A DNA stretch of 64,000 nt from Psychromonas marina (lineage in GTDB: Bacteria > Pseudomonadota > Gammaproteobacteria > Enterobacterales > Psychromonadaceae). Positions within the stretch are counted from its first letter, which is position 1; every line of letters begins with the position of its first letter. The stretch lies in NCBI RefSeq assembly GCF_030161115.1, contig NZ_BSPQ01000013.1:310001-374000 (forward strand), read 5' to 3'. Positions 55,310 to 64,000 of the stretch are shown piece by piece. Made by a program: the position numbers and the translations under genes. A model generated the notes under the pieces. That model saw only the letters and a program-made list of their open reading frames with translations, searched no databases and was not told where the DNA came from.

Positions 55310-56419
55310 ATGCAATTTAACATGATCACCACCCACGACCAATTACATGGTTTCCTTGCATCGCTCGATAATAGCCCTATTTGTGTCGATACTGAATTTG
55401 TACGCACACGCACTTATTCTGCACGACTTGGCTTATTACAACTATCTCAAAACGGCAATATCACCCTGATTGATCCGATCGCAGTACCTGACCTAAGTGA
55501 ATTTTGGAAAGCACTCGATAATAAGCAGTGTATTTTACACGCCAGTAGTGAAGACTTAGAGATTATCCGTGACCACAAAGGGGATCTTAATTTCACCCTT
55601 TTTGATACTCAAATAGCCTGCTCATTTTTGAATTTAGGTGCGTCGTTAGGTTACGCAAAAATGGTAGAGACACTACAAGGTATTGTGGTTGATAAAGGCG
55701 AGTCACGCACAGATTGGTGTCAGCGACCTTTAAGTAAAAAACAGATTCAATATGCAGCGGCCGACGTTGTACATTTAACCCCATGTTTAGATAAATTAAC
55801 CGAGCAGTTGGTTGAAAAAGGGATGTTTGAATATTTCCAAGAAGAGTGTCAAACAACCTTAGATCTAAAAATGAAAAAAGCCGATCCACTCAAAGCGTAT
55901 AAAGCAATCAACAACGTTTCTAAACTTGATCGACAAGGTGTTGCCGTTATTCAGCAGTTGGCGAAATGGCGACTTCACACTGCTCAAACTCGCGATCTAG
56001 CATTGAACTTTGTTATAAAATCAGAAAACTTATGGTTATTAGCACATTATCGCCCAAGTACCGTTGAAGATTTACGCCGCTTAAATTTAGCACCTAATGA
56101 GATACGTATTCACGGTAAAGATGTATTAGCAATTATTGAGCGCGTAAGTAAACAAGATCCAGAAACTTACCCGCCAATCGCGAAACGTTTAGCTGATTTT
56201 CCAAGTTATAAGAAAACCTTAAAAGCGATGCGTGAAGTTATCCAAAAATGTGCGGATCAACATCAATTACCTGTCGAATTAATTGCATCAAAGCGTGTTA
56301 TAAATGAGTACCTGAGTTGGTCATGGAAATTAACTGATGAGCAGCGCATCGATGCAACTAAACCTAAGCTATTAACTGGTTGGCGCTTTAAGTTAGTTGG
56401 TCACGAATTTAAACATTAA
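55310..56419 (+). CDS. rnd: Ribonuclease D
   Basis: A 369-residue 3'-5' exonuclease for tRNA 3' processing. DEDD-family residues: VDTEFVR (near residue 22), the second Asp near LHASSEDLE, and YAAADVVHL near 155. HRDC domains follow, in the region from about 205 to 290. GGAGCAGCA precedes the ATG. A perfect nine-base hairpin (56432-56458, TAATGCCTC/GAGGCATTA, no T run) separates it from the next gene. Confidence 0.95.
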   Translation: MQFNMITTHDQLHGFLASLDNSPICVDTEFVRTRTYSARLGLLQLSQNGNITLIDPIAVPDLSEFWKALDNKQCILHASSEDLEIIRDHKGDLNFTLFDTQIACSFLNLGASLGYAKMVETLQGIVVDKGESRTDWCQRPLSKKQIQYAAADVVHLTPCLDKLTEQLVEKGMFEYFQEECQTTLDLKMKKADPLKAYKAINNVSKLDRQGVAVIQQLAKWRLHTAQTRDLALNFVIKSENLWLLAHYRPSTVEDLRRLNLAPNEIRIHGKDVLAIIERVSKQDPETYPPIAKRLADFPSYKKTLKAMREVIQKCADQHQLPVELIASKRVINEYLSWSWKLTDEQRIDATKPKLLTGWRFKLVGHEFKH

Positions 56420-56489
56420 TATTAACAACATTAATGCCTCATTATCAACGAGGCATTAGTATCCCCGCTTAAAATGGAGTAAAGCTGCT

Positions 56490-57839
56490 ATGGAACAAGC
56501 ACAAACTTGGTTACAAAGCTGTAAAATCTATCTCGAGAAACGTGTTGCAGTCCTCTTTTTTCTTGGTTTTTCCTCTGGTTTACCCATTCTCTTGGTTTTC
56601 TCCACCCTGTCGTTCTGGTTACGTGAAGCGGGCGTCAGTCGCGCAAGTATCGGTTTTTTCAGCTGGATAGCCCTTGCTTACGCCTTTAAATGGGTATGGG
56701 CACCTTTTGTTGACCGGTTATCAATTCCCTTATTAACCCGCTGGTTGGGTCGTCGTCGAAGTTGGTTATTACTTTCTCAACTAGCCATCGTATTGTCTTT
56801 ATCGGCAATGGCATTGAGCGATCCACATGCAAATTTAACCCTGTTCGCTATTGCAGCATTAGTTGTTGCCTATAGTTCTGCAACACAAGATATCGTCATC
56901 GATGCCTACCGTATCGAATCTGCACCAGAGAAGTTTCAAGCAGCGATGGCTGCCGCTTATATGACCGGTTACCGTTTGGCGATGATCATGGCAGGTGCAG
57001 GTTCCCTTGCGATCGCAGCAATGGCAAGCCCAACTGACGAATATCTACTCAGTGCTTGGTCAGTTTCTTACTTTGTCATGGCGGCATGTATGGGGGTCGG
57101 TATTATTACAACGTTTGTCTGTCATGAACCTGAATATCAAGATAAACAAAGCGAAAAATTGAAACAAGTTGAGATGAAGCTTAAGCATCAACACTTACCA
57201 ACCTTTGTAGCACGTTTTTTAGCATGGTTAGACATCGCTGTTGTCGCGCCTTTCAGTGATTTTTTTAAACGCTACGGAAAACATGCTTTACTGATTTTAT
57301 TATTAATCGGTACTTACCGTATATCGGATATTGTAATGGGCATTATGGCTAACCCTTTTTATGTTGATATGGGTTATACCAAAGGTGAAGTTGCTGCGAT
57401 ATCGAAAGTATTTGGGGTGATAATGACATTAGTGGGCGCTGGTTTAGGCGGGATTCTACTCACCCGTTATAGCACCTACTCCATCCTATTTCTTGGTGCT
57501 TTTTTGGTGGTTATCACTAATTTAATTTTTGCCGTTCTTGCTTTTGTAGGTAAAGACTTAGCACTGTTAACCCTTATCATCTCATTAGATAATATGAGTG
57601 CAGGTATTGCTACCACCGCCTTTATTACTTATCTTTCTAAGCTTACCAATATTGAATTTTCAGCTACACAATATGCTTTGTTCAGCTCGATGATGTTACT
57701 TTTCCCTAAGTTTATTGCTGGTTTTTCTGGGGTCTATGTAGATGGTTTTGGTTACGTAAACTTCTTTATCAGTTCCGCATTAATTGGTGTGCCCGTGCTG
57801 GGGTTAATTGTGGTACTTAAAAAAGTGATTGAAGAGTAA
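56490..57839 (+). CDS. ampG: AmpG-type muropeptide permease (MFS)
   Basis: A 449-residue MFS protein with about 12-14 helices. LFFLGFSSGLPILLVFSTLSFWL, shown here by its GFSSGLP core, SATQDIVIDAYRIE and the LDNMSAGIATTAFITYLS stretch are typical of AmpG, which imports anhydro-muropeptides for cell-wall recycling. GGAG lies nine bases before the ATG. A terminator follows. Confidence 0.88.
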   Translation: MEQAQTWLQSCKIYLEKRVAVLFFLGFSSGLPILLVFSTLSFWLREAGVSRASIGFFSWIALAYAFKWVWAPFVDRLSIPLLTRWLGRRRSWLLLSQLAIVLSLSAMALSDPHANLTLFAIAALVVAYSSATQDIVIDAYRIESAPEKFQAAMAAAYMTGYRLAMIMAGAGSLAIAAMASPTDEYLLSAWSVSYFVMAACMGVGIITTFVCHEPEYQDKQSEKLKQVEMKLKHQHLPTFVARFLAWLDIAVVAPFSDFFKRYGKHALLILLLIGTYRISDIVMGIMANPFYVDMGYTKGEVAAISKVFGVIMTLVGAGLGGILLTRYSTYSILFLGAFLVVITNLIFAVLAFVGKDLALLTLIISLDNMSAGIATTAFITYLSKLTNIEFSATQYALFSSMMLLFPKFIAGFSGVYVDGFGYVNFFISSALIGVPVLGLIVVLKKVIEE

Positions 57840-57846
57840 ATGCAAT

Positions 57847-57879
57847 AGGCTAGATAAATGTTTTTCTCTAGCCTTTTTA
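57847..57879 (+). terminator. Terminator of ampG
   Basis: Stem AGGCTAGA/TCTAGCCT followed by five Ts. Confidence 0.88.
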
Positions 57880-58000
57880 TAATAATCCGTATCAGTAGTA
57901 GATCACTCTTGTCGTTTAAAGTAAGTGTTCGTTTCCTTCAATCGTATTAGCAAACTATTACGTAATCATGCGCCCGCTACCCTGTCATTTTTATTCAACC

Positions 58001-58030
58001 AATACTGACCATAATATTATGGTCAGTATT
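58001..58030. repeat. Perfect 30-base palindrome after the MltF-like gene
   Basis: AATACTGACCATAAT and its exact reverse complement lie side by side with no spacer, eight bases after the stop. It probably acts as the 3' hairpin of the minus-strand mRNA, though no T run follows. Confidence 0.7.
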
Positions 58031-58038
58031 ATCAGTTC

Positions 58039-60159
58039 TTAATCTTGTAATATATTTTCATAGGTTTCAAAACGACGTTTAATTGCTCGGATATAGGTCA
58101 CAGGCTCTTGACCACGCACATAACCATAACGTGCTTTGGCTGCATATTTAGGCTGTGACAGTAATAACATCGCTTTTTCTACGTTATCAAACCAAATATC
58201 GCTGCGCCAGCCTTTCTCTTTCGCTAAACGCATAGCATCACGCACATGCCCCGCTCCAGCATTATAAGAAGCTAAGGTAAACCAAATAAGTTCATTTTTC
58301 TGTACATCATCTATCAACATACGTTCTCGTACCCAATCCATATACTTCACCCCTGCCTTAATGCCTTGTGCAGGGATATGTACATCTATTATTCCTAGCT
58401 CCTTTGCGGTACGTGGCATAACTTGAAACAGCCCTTTTGCCCCCGCCATAGAGGTTGCATTTGGGTTAAAACGACTCTCTTGGTGCATTTGTGCGACTAA
58501 CAAACGCCAATCAAAATCATATTCCTGAGCATATTTTTTAACAATTTCGTCATAAGGAGATAAAATCCCCGTCTCTTTCATCTTCGCGTAATCATTGTGC
58601 TGCGCTTGCAGTCGTTTAGGGTTTTTAAAATATTTGTTATAAATTACATTATAAAAAACACCTTTATAATACTTTTTGATAAATTGGTTCACCTTAGACA
58701 TCAACTCGTTGTTGCCTGATTTTATTGCCCAACTTTGTGCTTTAGGCTCACCAAGCGCGATCAGTGATTGAATATCCCCTCTATAGGTCATCTCTAAATC
58801 GACAATATGACTATCTGCAATGGTAAATTCATATTTTTGCTCAGCAACGTCATTAATGATTGATTCTGTTTCTTGATCTTCAGGCGCCTCGACAAGATCA
58901 ATTCCCTTTACTTCCTGCTGTAGCAACTGCCCAGCTTGCCAGTAGGAGCTAGAACGGCGAATATGTATATCGCCGCCCTCTAGATCAGACGCTACCGATA
59001 TTTCTGGCACACTTTCATGAGCAATTAACAGCTCAGAAGCATAATGATAAGGCCTTGAGAAACTAATTCCTTTCGCTTTACGCTGCTCTGTGGGGGTTAA
59101 AAATCCTAATGCAATATCGGCTTTATCTTCGATAATAAAATCGATTAAAGAGACATGATCTGGTGCCACAATAATCTCATAACGAAGTTTATGATCCTTT
59201 GCAAAACGTTTTGCTAGCTCGTAATGAAAACCCAATAGCTCACCGCGCCAAATATAATAGGAGGATAAATTGTTACGTAATACAAAACGAATAGATTTAT
59301 CTTGTTTAATCTGCTGCCATTGACTTTTAATCGTGCTTTTCCCATCAACGGTAAGGGTTTGCATCTTCAGGAAAACATTTAATTTCCTTAACAAATCTTT
59401 ACTGTCAGGGGCAACTGCCCAAGCAATATTTTGCTTGGCACTGGCTTGTAGGCTTTTTTTGATGTCATCACGGTAACCTAAGGCTGAATTGATAAGGTTA
59501 TTATCTTGAATCGTTAAATCATATTCTCCCTTTGCTAAGCCATCGTAAATTTGTTCGTTGCTAATCGTATTGGCAATATAGCGAAGTTTTAATTTAGGGT
59601 AGACCTTTTGCAATCCAAGTGCCGTTACCTCATAACTCTTGCCTTTTTGTAAAACAATTTCACGCCCATTAAGTGACGCGCCGTCTTTGAGGGATTTACT
59701 GTTTTTCCCCATCAATATATATTCGTTACTTTCAATAAAGGGATCACTAAACGTAACCTGTTCTTTGCGTGCACTAGTGACGGTTAAATTGGCTGAGATA
59801 ACATCCCCTTCCCCCGCCAGCAATTTAGGAATAAGATCTGAAAATTTATCAATTTTAATAATTTCAAAAGTTAAATTGTACTGTTCAGCAAACTCTTTAA
59901 GGTAGGTAATTTCCAGATCTTGAGGATGACCTGAACGAGGGAGATATGTTTGAGCACCAGACCAGGTTAATACTCTTAACCGATCCTGTTCAGTGCTCTC
60001 TGAGGTAGATTGCACGGCAAGTACTTTATCTGCAATATTAAGTGCTTTTTTGATGCTTTTCGGATTTGTTGATAATAATAGATAACTCGTTAACGCCGCG
60101 ATAATGGCGATAACGACTATGAGGACAACAGTAAATTTTCTTTTTAAAACAATTTGCAT
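58039..60159 (-). CDS. MltF-like lytic transglycosylase with two solute-binding domains
   Basis: A 706-residue membrane-anchored protein with one N-terminal helix (about residues 8-28). Two bacterial-extracellular solute-binding (SBP_bac_3) domains follow, at about 55-280 and 290-520. The C-terminal SLT domain (about 545-690) carries the catalytic Glu in QMHQESRFNPNATS with GAKGLFQVMP and ASYNAGAGHV. E. coli MltF is about 518 residues with one binding domain, so this is an enlarged version. It cuts peptidoglycan; the binding domains may sense muropeptides or other solutes. ATG 60159 has AAGGA upstream; the in-frame TTG at 60177 does not. Confidence 0.9.
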   Translation of the reverse strand: MQIVLKRKFTVVLIVVIAIIAALTSYLLLSTNPKSIKKALNIADKVLAVQSTSESTEQDRLRVLTWSGAQTYLPRSGHPQDLEITYLKEFAEQYNLTFEIIKIDKFSDLIPKLLAGEGDVISANLTVTSARKEQVTFSDPFIESNEYILMGKNSKSLKDGASLNGREIVLQKGKSYEVTALGLQKVYPKLKLRYIANTISNEQIYDGLAKGEYDLTIQDNNLINSALGYRDDIKKSLQASAKQNIAWAVAPDSKDLLRKLNVFLKMQTLTVDGKSTIKSQWQQIKQDKSIRFVLRNNLSSYYIWRGELLGFHYELAKRFAKDHKLRYEIIVAPDHVSLIDFIIEDKADIALGFLTPTEQRKAKGISFSRPYHYASELLIAHESVPEISVASDLEGGDIHIRRSSSYWQAGQLLQQEVKGIDLVEAPEDQETESIINDVAEQKYEFTIADSHIVDLEMTYRGDIQSLIALGEPKAQSWAIKSGNNELMSKVNQFIKKYYKGVFYNVIYNKYFKNPKRLQAQHNDYAKMKETGILSPYDEIVKKYAQEYDFDWRLLVAQMHQESRFNPNATSMAGAKGLFQVMPRTAKELGIIDVHIPAQGIKAGVKYMDWVRERMLIDDVQKNELIWFTLASYNAGAGHVRDAMRLAKEKGWRSDIWFDNVEKAMLLLSQPKYAAKARYGYVRGQEPVTYIRAIKRRFETYENILQD

Positions 60160-60401
60160 AGCATTCCTTTGTAGCAAAATCGTATCACGAAGAAGATTGC
60201 TTTTAGTTAACCTTATCCTGGTTAATTCAACCGCAATCTATATAAATATCAGAGTCTTAATTGTTTTTATTATACAGTGTAGTTGCTTTCTTAGCATTCA
60301 AGGAAAATCATCGAAGCAATAGCAGGCTATAAAAGGTGATGTAACTCAAAAGCTGTAACAATAGCGCTGCTGTCTCTATTTTTATCGTTCACTGAAGTGA
60401 T

Positions 60402-61253
60402 TTACACTTCAAAGGTGACTATTCTTTCTTGGTTTTCTTCATGTTCAGTACGTGCAGCTTCAATTTCATCCATGATATTACTGACATCGGTGGCTGTTTT
60501 ATCTTCTTGGAACAATCCGGTTAACTCACTCTCAGCGGTTAAATCGCCAGACTCATAGAGTGCCCAAATCTCTTTTCCATATTGAGTTGTCGCAAGCTCT
60601 GGTGCAAATTGTGCAAAATAGTTGGTCATATTATTCACATCACGCAACAACATACTTTTAGCATTATTATTCGCAGAAGCATCCACTGCCTGCGGTAGAT
60701 CGATAATAACAGGGCCCCATTCATCCACTAGCACGTTAAATTCAGACAGATCTCCATGTACAATACCAACAGTTAACATACGTACGATGTGCTGCATGAT
60801 ATCGCGGTGATCATCTATTGCTTGCTCAGAAGACATAGAAACATCATTGAGACGTGGCGCTGCTAAGCCATCTTCATCGGTAATCAGATCCATTAATAAA
60901 ACGCCACCAAAACACCCATAGGGTTGTGGCACTCGCACACCCGCATCGGCTAATTTATAAAGCGCATCAACCTCTGCATTTTGCCATACCTCTTCCTGCT
61001 GCTGACGACCAAATTTAGATCCTTTTTCCATTGCTCGTGAGCGACGTCCATTACGTACCTTTCTGCCTTCATTATATAAAACAGCTTGCTTAAAACTGCG
61101 TTTGCTTGCTTCTTTATAAACTTTTGCGCAACGAATCTCATCACCACATTGCACGACATAAACCGTTGCTTCTTTTCCGCTCATCAACTGGCGTAAGACG
61201 TTATCAACTAGACCATCATCAACTAAGGGTTGTATTCTTTTAGGTATTTTCAT
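60402..61253 (-). CDS. RIO-family serine protein kinase
   Basis: A 283-residue atypical kinase of the RIO family. The ATP-binding MSGKEATVYVVQCGDE, the catalytic loop VGIVHGDLSEFNVLVD and the metal-binding IIDLPQAVD are present. The role in bacteria is poorly known; RIO proteins have been linked to ribosome and stress functions. The start is ATG at 61253, with a GTG six bases upstream as the alternative. Confidence 0.9.
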   Translation of the reverse strand: MKIPKRIQPLVDDGLVDNVLRQLMSGKEATVYVVQCGDEIRCAKVYKEASKRSFKQAVLYNEGRKVRNGRRSRAMEKGSKFGRQQQEEVWQNAEVDALYKLADAGVRVPQPYGCFGGVLLMDLITDEDGLAAPRLNDVSMSSEQAIDDHRDIMQHIVRMLTVGIVHGDLSEFNVLVDEWGPVIIDLPQAVDASANNNAKSMLLRDVNNMTNYFAQFAPELATTQYGKEIWALYESGDLTAESELTGLFQEDKTATDVSNIMDEIEAARTEHEENQERIVTFEV

Positions 61254-61317
61254 ATTCACTTTTTGGTTACTGGGCGTATGCTTTTTTGATTATACTTTTT
61301 AGCGCTCTGTTAAGCCA

Positions 61318-62046
61318 TTAAAAACCTTGTATTGCTTGCTTCACCGCACTGATTTTATCGCTACTAGTGATATTTCGTTTCATAAATTCAGGTAGGTAAC
61401 CACAGTTAACAATATTTTCCATATCACTAACATGACGCGTTTTAGCTGATATGTGCACCTCTCTTGCTCCGGTACTTGTTATGATACCTGCGACATTTGT
61501 TGCACTGACACCGGCACCTGGCATGATAGATAAACGCCCTTTGCTTTGCTCAACCATTTTTGCGATGCAATCAATACCAAGATCCGCTCGGCTTGCAAGT
61601 CCAGAAGTTAAAATACGATCACAACCCGCACTTAAAATAGTCTCCACGGCCAAAGGAGCATCTACGCAGCAATCAATCGCTCGATGAAACGTCACGGATA
61701 AACCTTTACTCGCTTTCATTAAACTTTTTAAAATATCACTATCAACTTGCGCATGTTTATTTAATACGCCAAAAACAACACCGTGTATTCCGATCAAGCG
61801 TGCAGTGTAAATCTCACTCAACATCATTTCTACTTCATCACTTGAATATAAAAAATCACCGTCGCGTGGCCTAATCATCACGTTAAGCGGGATTGTTGCA
61901 TGCTTTAATGCTTGAGTAATTAGACCATAACTTGGGCTTAGCCCGCCTAAAGTAAGTGCACCACATAACTCTATTCTGTCAGCACCTGCATTTTGCGCTG
62001 TAAATAGAGATTCAATATTATCTAAGGATACTTCCAGTTCAATCAT
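61318..62046 (-). CDS. cutC: CutC-family protein
   Basis: A 242-residue TIM-barrel protein. LEVSLDNIESLFTAQNAGADRIELC, shown by its AGADRIELC end, PLNVMIRPRDGDFLYS and TFHRAIDC are typical CutC motifs. Originally linked to copper homeostasis; a role as a small-molecule enzyme is also considered. AAGTG precedes the ATG. It lies 68 bases after pomB on the same strand. Confidence 0.93.
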   Translation of the reverse strand: MIELEVSLDNIESLFTAQNAGADRIELCGALTLGGLSPSYGLITQALKHATIPLNVMIRPRDGDFLYSSDEVEMMLSEIYTARLIGIHGVVFGVLNKHAQVDSDILKSLMKASKGLSVTFHRAIDCCVDAPLAVETILSAGCDRILTSGLASRADLGIDCIAKMVEQSKGRLSIMPGAGVSATNVAGIITSTGAREVHISAKTRHVSDMENIVNCGYLPEFMKRNITSSDKISAVKQAIQGF

Positions 62047-62114
62047 AAAATCACTTATTTTGTTTCATAAATAGAGCCTATATTAAGCCTATTTGTAGCA
62101 TTCATCATTATATT

Positions 62115-63050
62115 TTATTTTTCTGTCACGCCAATTTCATCAGTTTCTAAGGCATCACCTTGCATAATCATTATTTCAACACGACGATTTCTTTGTCTTT
62201 CTAACCTGGTTTTGTTTTCCGTCAAAGGTTTACTGTTCGCATAACCAACAACCACCAGTTTTTTATCCCTCATAGGACGTAAGTTAAGCATCTCATGTGC
62301 AACTGATACCGCACGTTGTGCAGATAAGTCCCAATTTGAGCGATACAGTTCCGAATGAACTTGTTCATTATCTGTATGCCCAGAAATGGTTATTACCCCA
62401 GGTACATCAACAAGTATTTTCGCAACCTTTCGAATCACAGGGCGAAAACGTGGTTGTAAAAATGCAGATCCAGAGGGGAATGCCCCTTTTTCTCGTACAC
62501 GGATAATCAACTGTTGCCCTAAAGACTCAATCTCTATCGCACCATCTTCAATCTCTTCTCGTAACTCTTCAGCTACTTTTTTAGCAAGACTATGTTGTTC
62601 TGAAGCGGCAGGAGTTGCTTCTAGCGTTTCAGACCTTGAATCAGCTTCACTCTGTTCCTCAATCTCTTCAGGCGTCTCAACTTTAACTGATTGAATATTT
62701 TCCTGTCCCCCAACGCGACTTGCATCCCCGTCTTGAAAATCAAGTTTTGCTTGAGTCATATCAATCGTTTGCTGCATGATCACTTCAATCGGCGTCGGCT
62801 CCGGTTTACCCGGTCTAAACTCTTGAGCAATGACCGAAGTGCCCTTAGGGATATCTTTGACCTCTAGCATCGATTGCACACCAAATGCATATTTCATGGA
62901 ACCTGCTATTTGCTTAAATTTAAGCACATCCATTTCAGAAAAAGATAACAGGAGCACAAAAAAACACATCAAAAGTGACATTAAATCAGCAAAGGTTCCC
63001 ATCCATGCAGGTAATCCTTCCGGTGGACATTTACACTCTTCTTCAGCCAT
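62115..63050 (-). CDS. pomB: Flagellar motor protein PomB (MotB family)
   Basis: A 311-residue stator protein. The single helix near residues 16-40 contains the ion-binding Asp (TFADLMSLLMCFFVLLLSF), and the C-terminal OmpA-like domain (ISGHTDNEQVHSELYRSNWD) binds peptidoglycan. Its start overlaps the pomA stop by one base, so the two are translationally coupled. The sequence is of the sodium-driven PomB type. Confidence 0.94.
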   Translation of the reverse strand: MAEEECKCPPEGLPAWMGTFADLMSLLMCFFVLLLSFSEMDVLKFKQIAGSMKYAFGVQSMLEVKDIPKGTSVIAQEFRPGKPEPTPIEVIMQQTIDMTQAKLDFQDGDASRVGGQENIQSVKVETPEEIEEQSEADSRSETLEATPAASEQHSLAKKVAEELREEIEDGAIEIESLGQQLIIRVREKGAFPSGSAFLQPRFRPVIRKVAKILVDVPGVITISGHTDNEQVHSELYRSNWDLSAQRAVSVAHEMLNLRPMRDKKLVVVGYANSKPLTENKTRLERQRNRRVEIMIMQGDALETDEIGVTEK

Positions 63051-63826
63051 TAATCACCACCGCCCGGTGCTGCCTCACCTATATTCCTTTTAGATTCGGG
63101 TAAATAGTTACGCAATACGCCTTCAATAACACGCGGATTTTGACCATCTTGAATACCCAAGACGGCATCTAAAATGAGGCTGCGATTGAGTCGTTCCTCT
63201 GCGGCACGCAGTTTAAGCTTATCCGCAATAGGTATTGCGACCATATTTGCAATAATCGCACCATATAATGTTGTTAACAGCGCCACCGCCATCGCAGGTC
63301 CAATTGACTTGGGATCATCCATATTAGATAACATAGCAACCAAACCAACTAGTGTGCCTATCATCCCCATTGCCGGTGCAACATCGCCTATCTGCTTGAA
63401 TATATCGGCACCCGCTTCATGGCGGCTAGATGTTAGCCTGATATCATTTTCTAAAGTGTTGCGAACGACATCTGCATCATGGCCATCCACCAACATATCA
63501 ACCCCTTTTTGCATAAAAGGGTTGGTAATTTCGGCTTCTTCTAACGCTAAGAATCCACCTTTACGAGCTGCATCAGCCATCTCGACAGATTTACCAATTA
63601 ACTCTTCAGGCGAGTCTGTTTTAAACATAAAGGCTTTTACCGCAATTTTTATTGCCCCGATAAACTGCCCCATATTGTATTTCATCATTACTACAAATGT
63701 AGTGCCACCACAGACAATCATTATTGAGACGGTATCAATAAACATATCCATCGTGCCACCCAGTAGCATTGCCATGATAACAAAACCAAATGCACCTATA
63801 ATTCCGATTAGCGTTGCTAAATCCAC
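63050..63826 (-). CDS. pomA: Flagellar motor protein PomA (MotA family)
   Basis: A 258-residue membrane protein with four helices. GIIGAFGFVIMAMLLGG at the N-terminus and the GMIGTLVGLVAMLSNMDDPKSIGPAMAVALLTTLYG region, given here by its DDPKSIGPAMAVALLTT core, match PomA. The start is GTG with AAAGGA seven to eight bases upstream. It forms the stator with PomB and conducts sodium (inferred from the family type). Confidence 0.94.
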   Translation of the reverse strand: MDLATLIGIIGAFGFVIMAMLLGGTMDMFIDTVSIMIVCGGTTFVVMMKYNMGQFIGAIKIAVKAFMFKTDSPEELIGKSVEMADAARKGGFLALEEAEITNPFMQKGVDMLVDGHDADVVRNTLENDIRLTSSRHEAGADIFKQIGDVAPAMGMIGTLVGLVAMLSNMDDPKSIGPAMAVALLTTLYGAIIANMVAIPIADKLKLRAAEERLNRSLILDAVLGIQDGQNPRVIEGVLRNYLPESKRNIGEAAPGGGD

Positions 63827-64000
63827 AAAATATTCCTTTAATTAAAACAAGTTAAGCTACATAGCGAGATTATAACGTTTTATCGGCCGTTTGTTATTAA
63901 ACATTAGCGATAAAAAAAAGAACCCTTTGCAATATCACTATTTATAAATAATTTATCCTCTGTCATTTGACTTATCAACTATGCAGGGTAACCTTGTTAA
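63827..64000. other. Upstream region of pomA
   Basis: No gene recognised; a neighbouring gene may begin past the right edge. Confidence 0.4.

Noticed and set aside
60207-60225. TTAACC-N7-GGTTAA inverted repeat upstream of the MltF-like gene
   Set aside because: Six-base arms are weak evidence in this AT-rich DNA, and no matching regulator is in view.

Overview
The window looks like chromosome of a marine, psychrophilic or mesophilic gammaproteobacterium close to Psychromonas (inference). The DNA is AT-rich. Motor genes of the sodium-driven PomAB type, an alginate lyase with alginate-oligomer uptake genes, a 2-aminoethylphosphonate operon, and RIO-kinase and DUF1415 housekeeping genes all fit that group.

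Layout. 1-6001: housekeeping genes (DUF1415, a double cupin, a HelD-like helicase with extra zinc fingers, the ribosome-assembly GTPase RbgA, a small outer-membrane protein). 6002-23747: an alginate-type scavenging region. It holds a surface lipoprotein, a lipoprotein with two PL7 lyase domains, a KdgM porin, two SSS symporters, two almost identical general porins and a FadR-type regulator. The region has been duplicated and rearranged: a small chimeric fossil of an SSS 3' end joined to a KdgM 3' end lies between the porins, and a MITE-like element sits near the second symporter. Both symporter genes carry the same composite control site. 23748-32680: a sugar ABC system, all on the minus strand (binding protein, two permeases, ATPase, ROK kinase, LamB-like porin, LacI regulator), with no glycoside hydrolase. 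32681-33117: a frame-disrupted gene I do not recognise.

33299-46019: a LysR regulator followed by a phosphonate region. It has a FAD oxidoreductase, an EamA exporter, PhnR, a fused permease, an ATPase and a binding protein on the minus strand, and divergent phnW-pbfA-phnX plus a HAD phosphatase on the plus strand. TGGTCTnnACCA palindromes lie in front of both arms. The predicted flow is: AEP is imported by the ABC system; PhnW converts AEP, and PbfA converts hydroxy-AEP, to phosphonoacetaldehyde; PhnX cleaves this to acetaldehyde and phosphate. The flavoenzyme probably feeds substituted AEP into the same route.

46020-48482: a decayed P4-type integrase at the 3' end of a tRNA-Val gene, a tRNA-arm relic and two small zinc-ribbon/Cys-rich genes. 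48689-64000: DcuA-type transporter, a 203-218 bp tandem repeat array built from REP-like palindromes, leuCD with a LeuA-like gene and DUF3010, RNase D, AmpG, an MltF-like enzyme with two substrate-binding domains, RIO kinase, CutC, PomB and PomA.

No CRISPR array, rRNA or complete mobile element was seen. Function calls rest on recognised motifs read by eye; no database search was run.
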